A stretch of DNA of 12,207 bases. Source: Parachlamydiales bacterium. GTDB taxonomy: Bacteria > Chlamydiota > Chlamydiia > Chlamydiales > Simkaniaceae. The DNA is taken from positions 1 to 12,207 of the forward strand of contig DAOWHK010000112.1 in the NCBI GenBank assembly GCA_030641465.1, written 5' to 3'. The notes below the pieces were generated by a model. The model ran no database searches, was not told where the DNA came from, and saw only the letters and a list, made by a program, of their open reading frames with translations. Below are positions 1 through 9,172 of this stretch, one piece after another. The position numbers were made by a program, and so were the translations under genes. The first letter of the stretch is position 1, and each line of letters begins with the position of its first letter.

Positions 1-2
1 AT

Positions 3-1640
<1,638 letters not shown>

Positions 1641-1654
1641 GAGAAAATAAGTAG

Positions 1655-4135
1655 ATGTCTTATACAGAAGGTGAAATCATTCTTCCTCGTAATGTTGAAG
1701 AAGAGATGAAGGAAAGTTATTTAAGATACTCGATGTCGGTGATCATTTCGAGAGCACTTCCTGATGTGCGCGATGGTTTAAAACCTTCTCAAAGGCGCGT
1801 ATTATACGCTATGCGTCAGCTTAATTTATCTCCTGGAGCCAAGCACAGAAAATGCGCAAAAATCTGTGGTGATACTTCAGGTGACTTTCATCCACACGGT
1901 GAATCGGTCATTTATCCAACGCTTGCTCGAATGGCGCAAAGCTGGGTAATGCGCTATCAATTGATTCAGGGGCAAGGAAATTTTGGTTCTGTTGACGGAG
2001 ATCCACCAGCCGCTATGCGTTATACTGAAGCGCGCCTCACAAAAGCCTCTATGGCTCTTATGGAAGATCTAGATAAAGAGACAGTCGAATACGTTCCTAA
2101 TTACGACGAAACTAGACAAGAACCAACTGTTTTCCCAGCTAAATTCCCCAATCTTCTTTGTAATGGATCTTCTGGAATTGCCGTAGGAATGGCAACAAAT
2201 ATTCCACCACATAATTTGGGTGAGTTAATTACTGCTACAAAACTTCTAATAGAGGACAAGAACACAACCACCGATCAAATCATGGAGGTTATGCCAGCTC
2301 CTGATTTCCCGACAGGTGGCGTGATTTGTGGCTATCGCGGAATTAAAGAGGCCTTTCATACTGGACGTGGAAAAATCATGCTTAGAGGCATGATTCATGT
2401 GGAAGACCTTGGAACTTCTGGTGATCGGCAGCGTTTAATGATCGACGAAATTCCTTATAACGTCAATAAGTCGAGACTGATTGAAAAAATAGCCTTTCTT
2501 ATCAATGAAAAAACGATGACAGGTGTTTCTGATATACGTGACGAATCAGATAAACAAGGAATGAGAATTGTTTTAGAGCTCAAGCGCAATGAAATACCTG
2601 ATGTTACGATCAATCAGCTGTATAAGTATACAGACATGCAAGTCACTTTTGGCGCAAATATGCTAGCTCTTGATAAAGGGCTACCTCGGGTAATGAATGT
2701 CAAACAGATGATTTTGGCATGGATTGACCATCGCATAGAAGTGATTCGTGCGCGCACTCGTTATGAATTAAATAAATGTGAGCTAAGATCTCATCTTTTA
2801 GAAGGGTATCTCAAAGCACTAGATCACCTAGATGATCTAGTAAAAATTATTAAAGCCAGTCCTCATCGAGAACAAGCGAAAAAAGAGATCATCGCAAAAT
2901 ATGAATTCACAGATAGACAAGCTACGGCCGTTTTAGAGCTTCGTCTTTATCAATTGACCGGGCTAGAAAGAGAAAAAATTGAAAAAGAATATGCCGAGCT
3001 TCAAGCAAAAATTGCCAGGTACCGCGCAATACTTGCATCAGAAGTGCTTGTTCGAGAAATTATCGTTCAGGAACTCGGGGAAATTCAAAAAGGGTCCATT
3101 TCAGAAAGAAAAACGCGTATTACAGCTGCTGAAGGTGAACTCAATATGGAAGATCTCATTGCTGATGAAGCAGTGATTATCACAATTTCCAATGACGATT
3201 ATATTAAACGGATGCCTATGTCTACTTTCCGCGAGCAGCGTCGTGGAGGGCAGGGAGTGATCGGCATGGACATGAAAAAAGACACAGACGCAATCAAAGA
3301 AGTTTATGTCGCTTCAACCCATGATAATTTGATCATTTTTACAAGTTTTGGAAGGTGTCATTGGCTAAAAGTTTGGCAAATTCCAGAAGCTGGAAGAAGA
3401 ACTAAAGGAAAGCCTCTTGTCAATTTACTTGAAGGTCTTGGAAAAGAGGAAAAAATTGCAGCCGTTCTTCGTGTAAAATCATTTGAAGAAGAAGATGTAT
3501 CCATTCTTTTAACTACATCTAAGGGAATTGTTAAAAAAACAATTCTGAGTGCATTTAGTTCTCCGCGTAAAAAAGGTGTTTATGCGATTAACATCGATGA
3601 GGGAGATGAAGTCAATGGAGCGCATCTTGTAAGAAAAGGTCAACAAGTGATGCTATTTACTAAATGGGGAATGGCAGTCCGTTTTGAAGAAACACTAGTG
3701 CGTCCGATTGGAAGGGTTGCAAGAGGTGTTCGCGGTGTTAAACTCAAAGATGAGACAGATTGTGTAGTATCTTCAGCAATTGTTTCCGGAGATGAAACGC
3801 TTCTTATTGTATGTGAAAATGGTTATGGAAAACGATCTCAGGTTGAACAATTTAGACAAACTAATCGCGGAGGCGTTGGCGTCCGATCTATTATTACAAG
3901 TAAGCGGAATGGCGCTGTAATTGGAGCCATCTCTGTAAAAGAACTTGATAGTGTTCTTATGATGTCAGCTATAGGTCAAACGGTAAGAATGTGTATGAAA
4001 GATCTTCGGGTAATGGGACGTTCAACACAAGGCGTTAAGGTTGTTAATCTTAGAGCAAATGACCATCTTGTAGCATTGCAAAAAATTGAACACATTGAAA
4101 CAGAAGAGATTGAAGGTGAAAAGTCAAAATCTTAA
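1655..4135 (+). CDS. gyrA: DNA gyrase subunit A
   Basis: This is the DNA cleavage and rejoining subunit of gyrase, 826 residues, a normal length for the family. The winged-helix/tower region holds the catalytic tyrosine at Tyr123 in [10 protein letters not shown]. The quinolone-resistance region is [12 protein letters not shown] (residues 79-90), with Ser84 at the E. coli Ser83 position and Pro88 at the E. coli Asp87 position. The GyrA box QRRGGQG is at residues 528-534, followed by beta-pinwheel repeats. The box marks this as gyrase rather than topoisomerase IV ParC. The tail (about residues 810-826) is rich in Glu and Lys. The ATG start is preceded by AGGAG (1639-1643) with an 11-nt spacer, which is slightly long, and no better start competes. 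The 3' end overlaps tmk. Frame, length and motifs are intact. Confidence 0.98.
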   Translation: MSYTEGEIILPRNVEEEMKESYLRYSMSVIISRALPDVRDGLKPSQRRVLYAMRQLNLSPGAKHRKCAKICGDTSGDFHPHGESVIYPTLARMAQSWVMRYQLIQGQGNFGSVDGDPPAAMRYTEARLTKASMALMEDLDKETVEYVPNYDETRQEPTVFPAKFPNLLCNGSSGIAVGMATNIPPHNLGELITATKLLIEDKNTTTDQIMEVMPAPDFPTGGVICGYRGIKEAFHTGRGKIMLRGMIHVEDLGTSGDRQRLMIDEIPYNVNKSRLIEKIAFLINEKTMTGVSDIRDESDKQGMRIVLELKRNEIPDVTINQLYKYTDMQVTFGANMLALDKGLPRVMNVKQMILAWIDHRIEVIRARTRYELNKCELRSHLLEGYLKALDHLDDLVKIIKASPHREQAKKEIIAKYEFTDRQATAVLELRLYQLTGLEREKIEKEYAELQAKIARYRAILASEVLVREIIVQELGEIQKGSISERKTRITAAEGELNMEDLIADEAVIITISNDDYIKRMPMSTFREQRRGGQGVIGMDMKKDTDAIKEVYVASTHDNLIIFTSFGRCHWLKVWQIPEAGRRTKGKPLVNLLEGLGKEEKIAAVLRVKSFEEEDVSILLTTSKGIVKKTILSAFSSPRKKGVYAINIDEGDEVNGAHLVRKGQQVMLFTKWGMAVRFEETLVRPIGRVARGVRGVKLKDETDCVVSSAIVSGDETLLIVCENGYGKRSQVEQFRQTNRGGVGVRSIITSKRNGAVIGAISVKELDSVLMMSAIGQTVRMCMKDLRVMGRSTQGVKVVNLRANDHLVALQKIEHIETEEIEGEKSKS
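4103..4108 (+). promoter_or_regulatory. Ribosome binding site choosing the tmk GTG start
   Basis: GAAGAG lies 7 nt before the GTG at 4116, inside the 3' end of gyrA. The alternative in-frame TTG at 4086 would add ten basic residues with no match to the family N-terminus and has no comparable Shine-Dalgarno sequence. The GTG start is therefore preferred. Confidence 0.5.
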
Positions 4136-4763
4136 TAAAGGATGGCTCATTACTTTTGAAGGGGGCGAGGGTTCTGGAAAAACAACCTTACAAAAGGCTA
4201 TTCATCAAAGTTTGATTGAAGACGGCTACCCAGTGACTTCGACCAAAGAGCCCGGTGGGAGTAGGCTTGGAGAGCATATTCGAGAGCTCCTTCTTTATAA
4301 AACTGAAGTAGCAATTTCAAATAAAGCAAAACTACTACTATATTTAGCTGATAGAGCTCAGCATATTGAGGAAGTAATTGCGCCAAAGCTAAAAGAGCGC
4401 GAAATTATTTTATGTGATAGATTTACGGACTCCACCTTAGCATATCAAGGAGATGTAGGAAATATTTCTGAGGAGAGTTTGGAGAATCTTTGCAGTTTTG
4501 CCGCCTCAAATATCATCCCAGATCTTACATTTTTTCTAAATATTGATCCAAAAATTGGGCTTTCAAGAATTCATAATAATCATCAAATTTTTGATCGAAT
4601 GGAGTCAGAAACTCTTGCCTTTCACGAAAATGTTAGAAAAAAATTCTTGTCACTTGCGAAAAAAAATTCGAAGAGATTTGTGATATTAGATGCAAATCTA
4701 GACCCGATGCAAGTCAAGAAGCTCGCCTTAAAAGCCCTTTATTCGAGACTAAACAGGACATGA
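4116..4763 (+). CDS. tmk: Thymidylate kinase (dTMP kinase)
   Basis: This cytosolic enzyme phosphorylates dTMP to dTDP with ATP, an essential step in dTTP supply. With the GTG start the product is 215 residues, typical of bacterial Tmk. Motifs in order (numbered from the GTG) are the P-loop EGGEGSGKTT (15-24), KEPGGS (44-49), the nucleotide-binding DRFTDSTLAYQG (101-112) and the LID with the DRME segment (160-163). The P-loop carries Glu-Gly-Ser rather than the Arg-containing loop of eukaryotic (type I) enzymes, so a bacterial LID-arginine mechanism is expected. The LID here (RIHNNHQIFDR) has fewer arginines than the E. coli LID. The gene overlaps gyrA by 20 nt and holB by ATGA, so translational coupling along the operon is likely. 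A longer product from TTG 4086 cannot be excluded. Confidence 0.95.
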   Translation: MKSQNLNKGWLITFEGGEGSGKTTLQKAIHQSLIEDGYPVTSTKEPGGSRLGEHIRELLLYKTEVAISNKAKLLLYLADRAQHIEEVIAPKLKEREIILCDRFTDSTLAYQGDVGNISEESLENLCSFAASNIIPDLTFFLNIDPKIGLSRIHNNHQIFDRMESETLAFHENVRKKFLSLAKKNSKRFVILDANLDPMQVKKLALKALYSRLNRT

Positions 4764-5713
4764 CACTGCAAAGTTTAATTGGGAACCCACGAGTAAAAAC
4801 ACTTCTCCAAAGTCTCACTTTGAAAAACACTCTTCCTCACGTGCTTCTATTTCATGGACCAAAAGGTGTTGGAAAATCTACTTTTGCAAAAAACTTTATC
4901 GAAGAATTATTGAAAAAAAGCAAGACAACATTAGATGTTTCGTCCCATCCCGATATTCGCCACTACTATCCTGAGGGTAAAACTTCAATGCATCCCATCA
5001 GTAAAATGCATGAGCTGATTAAAGAAGCCAAAATCCCTCCCTTTGAAGCAAATCAGAAATTTTTTGTTATTCACGAAAGCGATAGGATGCTTCCCTCTAG
5101 CAGTAATTCTCTACTAAAAATTTTAGAAGAGCCAGAAGACGGAGTACATTTCATCCTACTAACAAACCACCTTGAGCTCATGCTAAGTACGGTTACATCG
5201 CGCGCAATTAAAATCACTTTTTCTGAAGTGTCTGATAGTGCAATGGATGCTTTTCTTGGAAATTATCCAGATATTACCTTGGACAGAAAGCGCGAGATCA
5301 TTTTTTTAGCAAATGGGTCCTTTCTAAAAGCAAAAGAGATCATAGATAACACGGAAGACAATCTTACGCCACGATTAATCGAGATGTTAACCTATGGAAT
5401 GCATGGTGCCTATAAAGAGCTTTTATCAACTTTAAAAGAGATTGATCTCATAGCAGAAGATCGCACGAGATTTGATGAAGTCCTAAATGTTATCTATTAT
5501 TGGTATAGAGATCTGGAGCTTATCAAGCGTCAGGCTTCAGAAAGTCTTCTTTTTTTTCATAACTATCAAAAAGAGCTTCAATCTTGCCTAAAGTGTACAA
5601 TTCCATCTCTTGAAAAAATCCATCAAGCATTAAAAAAAATGCGATATTCCCTTAGCGTGAATATTAAACTGCGCCATGTTTTAGAACAGTTTTTTCTTGA
5701 ATACCATTTTTAA
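4760..5713 (+). CDS. holB: DNA polymerase III clamp-loader AAA+ subunit (delta prime-like)
   Basis: This 317-residue AAA+ protein belongs to the clamp-loader family that opens the beta sliding clamp onto primed DNA. It has a canonical Walker A, GPKGVGKST (residues 33-41), the block NSLLKILEEPEDGVHFILLT (116-135) diagnostic of the DnaX/HolB family, and sensor/arginine-finger motif SRA (147-149) in place of the usual SRC. The Walker B region reads FVIHESDR (102-109), not a DEAx box. The four-cysteine zinc module that normally sits between Walker A and Walker B is absent: residues 42-100 contain no cysteine. The length, about 320 residues, fits HolB and is too short for full gamma/tau. It starts at the ATGA overlap with tmk. 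It could have been annotated as a short DnaX-like protein; the intact Walker A leaves ATP binding possible. It is probably the last gene of the gyrB operon. Confidence 0.88.
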   Translation: MTLQSLIGNPRVKTLLQSLTLKNTLPHVLLFHGPKGVGKSTFAKNFIEELLKKSKTTLDVSSHPDIRHYYPEGKTSMHPISKMHELIKEAKIPPFEANQKFFVIHESDRMLPSSSNSLLKILEEPEDGVHFILLTNHLELMLSTVTSRAIKITFSEVSDSAMDAFLGNYPDITLDRKREIIFLANGSFLKAKEIIDNTEDNLTPRLIEMLTYGMHGAYKELLSTLKEIDLIAEDRTRFDEVLNVIYYWYRDLELIKRQASESLLFFHNYQKELQSCLKCTIPSLEKIHQALKKMRYSLSVNIKLRHVLEQFFLEYHF

Positions 5714-5735
5714 TAAGGTGTGCTTTTTATTTTTT
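5711..5735 (+). terminator. Possible weak Rho-independent terminator after holB
   Basis: TAATAAG and CTTTTTA can pair around a GTGTG loop (one T-T mismatch), followed directly by six T residues at 5730-5735. The stem is short and AT-rich, and it overlaps the holB stop and the convergent kinase stop. The position between convergent operons fits a terminator, but the stem stability is low. Confidence 0.3.
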
Positions 5736-7499
5736 AACCCTAGAAGGAGTAAAAGATGGGTTAAGAAATGGATGCTTTAGAGCCTGACCTGCAGTCATTC
5801 TTGCATTAGGTTCAATGCCAAGTGTCCTTTCCAAGAAAGATATAGCTTGCTCAATGTTTGCCTGATTGTGAGTTTCTCGAAATTTTGCACGAAGCCCATC
5901 AAATTTTCGATTGATATATCGATGGTCACGACCTGAATAACCTTCAAAAAGATGATCTCCAGTTAAGAAAAAATAGAGTGTAGAGCCAACAGCGAACATA
6001 TCTGCTGATAAATCAAGTTTATCTTCATTTGCAGAATATGGGTTTTTAGTTTCCGTTGATTGAAAATCTTCAGGAGCATTTTTTACGAAAGATGTTCGGA
6101 AATCTTGTAAAAATAGTTTGTTTGGCCTATCAATTGCCATATGAGCTGGTTGAATATTTCCATGAACAATGTTACGGGAATGAATGAAACTTACTCCATG
6201 TAATAAATCATCTAAGAGTCTGCGAGCCTGTTCTATTACTTCTGTTTTCTGATGTTTTCCTTGCACGAAAGATTTTTGAATGAAGGCTGAAGCACTTGAT
6301 TCGTATCTAGGAAAAATAAGCGCGCTTCTTGAAAATTCCAAGAATGGAAGAATATGATGGGCGGTTTGAAGAAGGTTAGAATTACTGGCTTCATCTGTCA
6401 AATATTGTAACATTTCGAGTTCATTAAGAAAGCATTTAAGGTTTTTATACCTCTTGAGCACCACAGGTTTGCCACCTAATGTTGTAGCTTGAATTTTATT
6501 ATCTTTTTCTTTTACAGGACCGGATGAGAATGTAAGTTTAGGATGAGATACAGTGGAACAAGGAATCTGAAGGAAGGGGTCTGTTATTGCTTTTTTTACA
6601 GTCATTCTTTTGCTTGGATCTATTCTTAATGCTCGGCGTACGAAGTCAAAAGCTTCATTTCCATATTTTTCTTTTAGTATTTCAAGCTTAGCATTTTTAA
6701 ATTCTTGGTTGTTTACTAATGCACAAACGCTTGCTTCATCTTCTGCAAAAAAAAGATGCTCACCTGTAAGCATATAATAAACAGTGCAACCAACAGCCCA
6801 CATATCAGCAGATGTGTCGTAACCAGATTTATTAAAGATTTCAGGGGCTCTATAAACTGGAGCGAATAATTCAGGATGTTCGCCATAAGTCCTATCTGAA
6901 ACTTTGTGGGCAGCACCAAAATCAGCAAGAAGCGCTAATTGTGGGTTATGCATAAGAATATTACTTGGTTTAAGGTCTGCGTGGATAAAACCTTGATTAT
7001 GCAGAAGAAATAGAGATGTCAATATTTGAAATGTAGAGTCTTTTGCATTTTCTAGAATGTTTGCAGGGTCATTCTTGAGGTTTATTTTCGTGATAATACT
7101 TAATGTTTTGTGTTCACAATAGGGGAATACCAGAGCCAAACTTGTGGAATCAATTTCAGCAGAATCAAGAAGAGGTAAAATACGATGTCTTTCTATAAGA
7201 TCCAAAGGATGGGCGCGACTCTTTACAAGGTCATGGTTGAATTTTTGTTCTTCTGTTAGAACAGCAAAACAGTCTCGACTTAATTTGTTGACCTTGATTG
7301 CTACAGCTGCTCCTGTTTCATCAATTCCTTGATATACTTTTGCAAAGCTTCCTTCCCCAATTGGACGCAAAATAGTGTAAATATGAGCCTCTGAGCTGAA
7401 GCTAAGATTCGAAGTTTTGTCAAAAACTGTAGTGTTGTCTTTTTCGTTGTAAAGAGTTGAGGTAGTCTTAGTAGATAAAAATTGTGGGGCAGCAGCCAT
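5727..7499 (-). CDS. Eukaryotic-like Ser/Thr protein kinase with C-terminal pseudokinase domain
   Basis: This 590-residue soluble protein has two protein-kinase folds in tandem. Domain 1 (about 38-310) is complete: glycine loop IGEGSFAKV (47-55), ATP-anchoring Lys69 in VAIK, catalytic loop HADLKPSN (173-180; Asp175, Lys177, Asn180), DFG 193-195, APE 218-220 and DMWAVGC from 232. Domain 2 (about 335-582) keeps the fold landmarks Lys349, Glu360 and DMFAVGS from 500, but it has lost catalytic residues: the loop reads HGNIQPAH (446-453), DFG is DFR (466-468), and there is no glycine loop or APE. It is therefore a predicted pseudokinase. The two halves share parallel segments (YYMLTGEHLF and YFFLTGDHLF), so they arose by internal duplication. 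Residues 1-35 are Ser/Thr/Asn-rich and probably disordered, as in many type III secretion signals; no membrane segment is seen. RBS AAAAGGA (7514-7508) sits 8 nt from the ATG. The substrate is unknown. Confidence 0.9.
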   Translation of the reverse strand: MAAAPQFLSTKTTSTLYNEKDNTTVFDKTSNLSFSSEAHIYTILRPIGEGSFAKVYQGIDETGAAVAIKVNKLSRDCFAVLTEEQKFNHDLVKSRAHPLDLIERHRILPLLDSAEIDSTSLALVFPYCEHKTLSIITKINLKNDPANILENAKDSTFQILTSLFLLHNQGFIHADLKPSNILMHNPQLALLADFGAAHKVSDRTYGEHPELFAPVYRAPEIFNKSGYDTSADMWAVGCTVYYMLTGEHLFFAEDEASVCALVNNQEFKNAKLEILKEKYGNEAFDFVRRALRIDPSKRMTVKKAITDPFLQIPCSTVSHPKLTFSSGPVKEKDNKIQATTLGGKPVVLKRYKNLKCFLNELEMLQYLTDEASNSNLLQTAHHILPFLEFSRSALIFPRYESSASAFIQKSFVQGKHQKTEVIEQARRLLDDLLHGVSFIHSRNIVHGNIQPAHMAIDRPNKLFLQDFRTSFVKNAPEDFQSTETKNPYSANEDKLDLSADMFAVGSTLYFFLTGDHLFEGYSGRDHRYINRKFDGLRAKFRETHNQANIEQAISFLERTLGIEPNARMTAGQALKHPFLNPSFTPSRVKK

Positions 7500-7530
7500 T
7501 TTAAAGATCCTTTTATTTATTTCTCATTTG

Positions 7531-7559
7531 ATTATATACAATATGAGTTTTTATTTAAA
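7531..7559 (-). promoter_or_regulatory. Candidate sigma70/sigma66-type promoter for the tandem kinase gene
   Basis: On the minus strand a perfect -10 TATAAT (7536-7531) lies 17 bp downstream of TTTAAA (7559-7554, 4 of 6 matches to TTGACA). Transcription would start near 7524, giving a short leader that contains the AAAAGGA ribosome binding site. In this AT-rich gap chance matches are common, but the exact -10 and the spacing support it. Confidence 0.4.
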
Positions 7560-7591
7560 TACTAAGAAATTTTTACTATAATGTTTAAATT

Positions 7592-8461
7592 TTAGTTTTT
7601 TAGTAAAAGGATAGCTTCTTCAGTTTTTATTCTTTCTTCGGGATGTAAACAAAGAGACCCTTCCAAAATTTCTCGCAAATTTAGAGGGGCTGAATCAGGT
7701 AGGAGTGGTGGTAGTGATGGCTTTGTTTTTTTTGCATTAGGCTCATTTACTGATTGGTAGTAAAGGCTATTATCTACTAAATACTGGAAAGGAAGTGGTC
7801 CTCTTATTGACCTCATGAGACTTAGTAAATCTTGTTGATCCTTAGGTTTAAATAATAACTTTCCGGTATGGATTTCATAAATTGTGGCACCAGCGCTCCA
7901 CATGTCATTACTAAAGCTTGGAGTGTGATAAAAAAGGTTTTCTGGGGAGCGATATGCAAGAGTTACTAGTGTTTCTAAATCATATCTCTGATGAGAAAAT
8001 CTAGATAATCCAAAATCTGCAATTACAATAAGATTTTTATCTGAAATCAATAAATTTTCAGGTTTAATATCTAAGTGAATCGTTTGATTTTTTTCAAGAT
8101 AGCTCAATCCATCGAAAATATTTTGCGCATACCTTAGAGTATTTGCAAGGATTGATTTTTGGGAAAATTGAGAATGTTCTTGAATATATTGAAATACATT
8201 CCTTTCATATTTCGGTAAAACTAAACAGTAATTACCGTTTAAAGGGTCTTTATATTCATCAAGATATGAAATAATACAAGGGTAATTTAGTCTAGATAAG
8301 AAACCTAGTTCTCTATCATAATAAGATTTATTAGCATTAGAAAATTCCTTGATAGCAACTTTTTTTGACTTTATTATGTCTAATGCATCATAAACTGTTG
8401 CAGAGGAACCTCTTCCGAGCTCACCAAATTTAATATAAAGATGTGTAATAGGAGTAGACAT
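7592..8461 (-). CDS. Eukaryotic-like Ser/Thr protein kinase, CMGC-like
   Basis: This 289-residue single-domain kinase consists almost only of the catalytic fold and has no membrane, PASTA or sensor segment. All catalytic elements are present: glycine loop LGRGSSATV (15-23), VAIK Lys38, helix-C Glu51, catalytic loop HLDIKPEN (129-136; Asp131, Lys133, Asn136), DFG 149-151, SPE 172-174 in place of APE, DMWSAG from 186, and the late Arg277. It should be active. The HRD arginine is Leu130, so it is a non-RD kinase. LVTLAYRSPE (165-174) and the segment about 218-250, with GPLPFQYLVDNSLYYQ, resemble the activation segment and insert of eukaryotic CMGC kinases (CDK/DYRK/PRP4). This is judged from memory. 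The ATG at 8461 has no Shine-Dalgarno sequence; a palindromic repeat cluster lies just upstream. It could be a secreted effector or an internal regulator; the target is unknown. Confidence 0.9.
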   Translation of the reverse strand: MSTPITHLYIKFGELGRGSSATVYDALDIIKSKKVAIKEFSNANKSYYDRELGFLSRLNYPCIISYLDEYKDPLNGNYCLVLPKYERNVFQYIQEHSQFSQKSILANTLRYAQNIFDGLSYLEKNQTIHLDIKPENLLISDKNLIVIADFGLSRFSHQRYDLETLVTLAYRSPENLFYHTPSFSNDMWSAGATIYEIHTGKLLFKPKDQQDLLSLMRSIRGPLPFQYLVDNSLYYQSVNEPNAKKTKPSLPPLLPDSAPLNLREILEGSLCLHPEERIKTEEAILLLKN

Positions 8462-8477
8462 AGTTATTTTTTTTGTA

Positions 8478-8518
8478 ATTATTTAATTAATAATAACACA
8501 GTTATTAATTAATAACAC
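8478..8518. repeat. Tandem AT-rich palindromes upstream of the single-domain kinase gene
   Basis: GTTATTAATTAATAAC (8501-8516) is a perfect 16-bp palindrome. Next to it ATTATT/AATAAT arms (8478-8483 and 8489-8494) flank TAATT. Each unit is followed by the same direct repeat, TAATAACAC, at 8491-8499 and 8510-8518, a 19-bp period. The cluster covers the 3' end of the exonuclease gene and the 43-bp gap ahead of the kinase. It could be an operator for a dimeric regulator. It lacks the GC-rich stem of a terminator. Confidence 0.5.
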
Positions 8519-9080
8519 TATTATAACATTTAATTAGATGGTTTACACCGTTTAAAGCTCTATGAGGGTGCTGCTCTTCCGGTAGATTGTAGTATTTAGC
8601 AATCTTATTTTTAGAAAGCCCTGATTCCCAAGGGTATGGGGCTTTTTGAGATTTAGCATCAATCATAGTCTTTGCAAAAAACATCGAGGCTAGATCTAAC
8701 CAGTGGTAGGGCCAATTTAGCGATTCTTGAATATCAGAGCTAATGACTTTTGAAAAAAATGCGCGATCGAAAGAGGGGTTTTGGCAGATGAAGATATACT
8801 TATCTCTTGTGACCCTATGCTCAGTAAATGAGGCTTGAATTTCTTTAGCAACAGATGCTCTTGAATGTCCTTTTTGCGTTTCTTCCCAGGTAAAGCCGTT
8901 AATATTCAGACTTTCCCTATCACTTTCTTCCCACTCCTCAATAGAAGGCTTAATGAGTGTAGAGTACTCATAGATTGGAGTATCAGTAGTTAAATCGACC
9001 ATTTTATAGGCGATTTCAATAATATGATGCCTTTGAAAATTCAGGCCATTTGTTTCAGTATCTAAAAAAATTCCAATCAT
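8505..9080 (-). CDS. DnaQ-like DEDD-family 3'-5' exonuclease, altered third motif
   Basis: This 191-residue protein is in the RNase T/DnaQ exonuclease superfamily, whose members remove 3' nucleotides from DNA or RNA with two metal ions. Exo I is FLDTETNGL (Asp7, Glu9), Exo II is NPSFD with Asp105, and Exo III is HPHRALNGVN with His173. In DEDDh enzymes an Asp follows five residues after that His (as in HGALLDA of E. coli epsilon), but here the position is Gly178 (GGT codon), so one metal ligand is missing. Activity may be reduced or Asn177 may substitute. The ATG is fixed by the closeness of Asp7 to the N-terminus and by an in-frame TAG four codons upstream; its AAGG lies only 1 nt before ATG. 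There is no polymerase or helicase fusion. The substrate (proofreading, repair or RNA) cannot be told. It lies between mgtC-like and kinase genes on the same strand. Confidence 0.85.
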   Translation of the reverse strand: MIGIFLDTETNGLNFQRHHIIEIAYKMVDLTTDTPIYEYSTLIKPSIEEWEESDRESLNINGFTWEETQKGHSRASVAKEIQASFTEHRVTRDKYIFICQNPSFDRAFFSKVISSDIQESLNWPYHWLDLASMFFAKTMIDAKSQKAPYPWESGLSKNKIAKYYNLPEEQHPHRALNGVNHLIKCYNSVIN

Positions 9081-9098
9081 ACCTTCAATCTAGCAAGA

Positions 9099-9128
9099 TT
9101 TAGAAGAAGTTGCAATCATTCTTCTAAA
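9099..9128 (-). promoter_or_regulatory. Perfect 10-bp inverted repeat just upstream of the exonuclease gene
   Basis: TTTAGAAGAA (9099-9108) and TTCTTCTAAA (9119-9128) are exact complements around a 10-nt loop, 19 bp before the exonuclease ATG. On the minus strand no T-run follows, so it is not a standard terminator. It could hold the weak start region in structure, mark processing of the mgtC-exonuclease transcript, or be a binding site. Confidence 0.4.
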
Positions 9129-9172
9129 AAGAGCGACAAAGACTTGAGAAGGAACTTTTTTGGGTACTCCCA

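Noticed and set aside
4906-4922. A-rich run in holB resembling the dnaX frameshift site
   Set aside because: The zero frame encodes a complete, motif-consistent protein. No stimulating hairpin or short alternative product is evident.
7500-7591. Possible CRISPR or insertion-sequence remnant in the AT-rich gap between the kinase genes
   Set aside because: No regularly spaced repeats, terminal inverted repeats or transposase fragments are seen; only a promoter-like pair and a ribosome binding site stand out.
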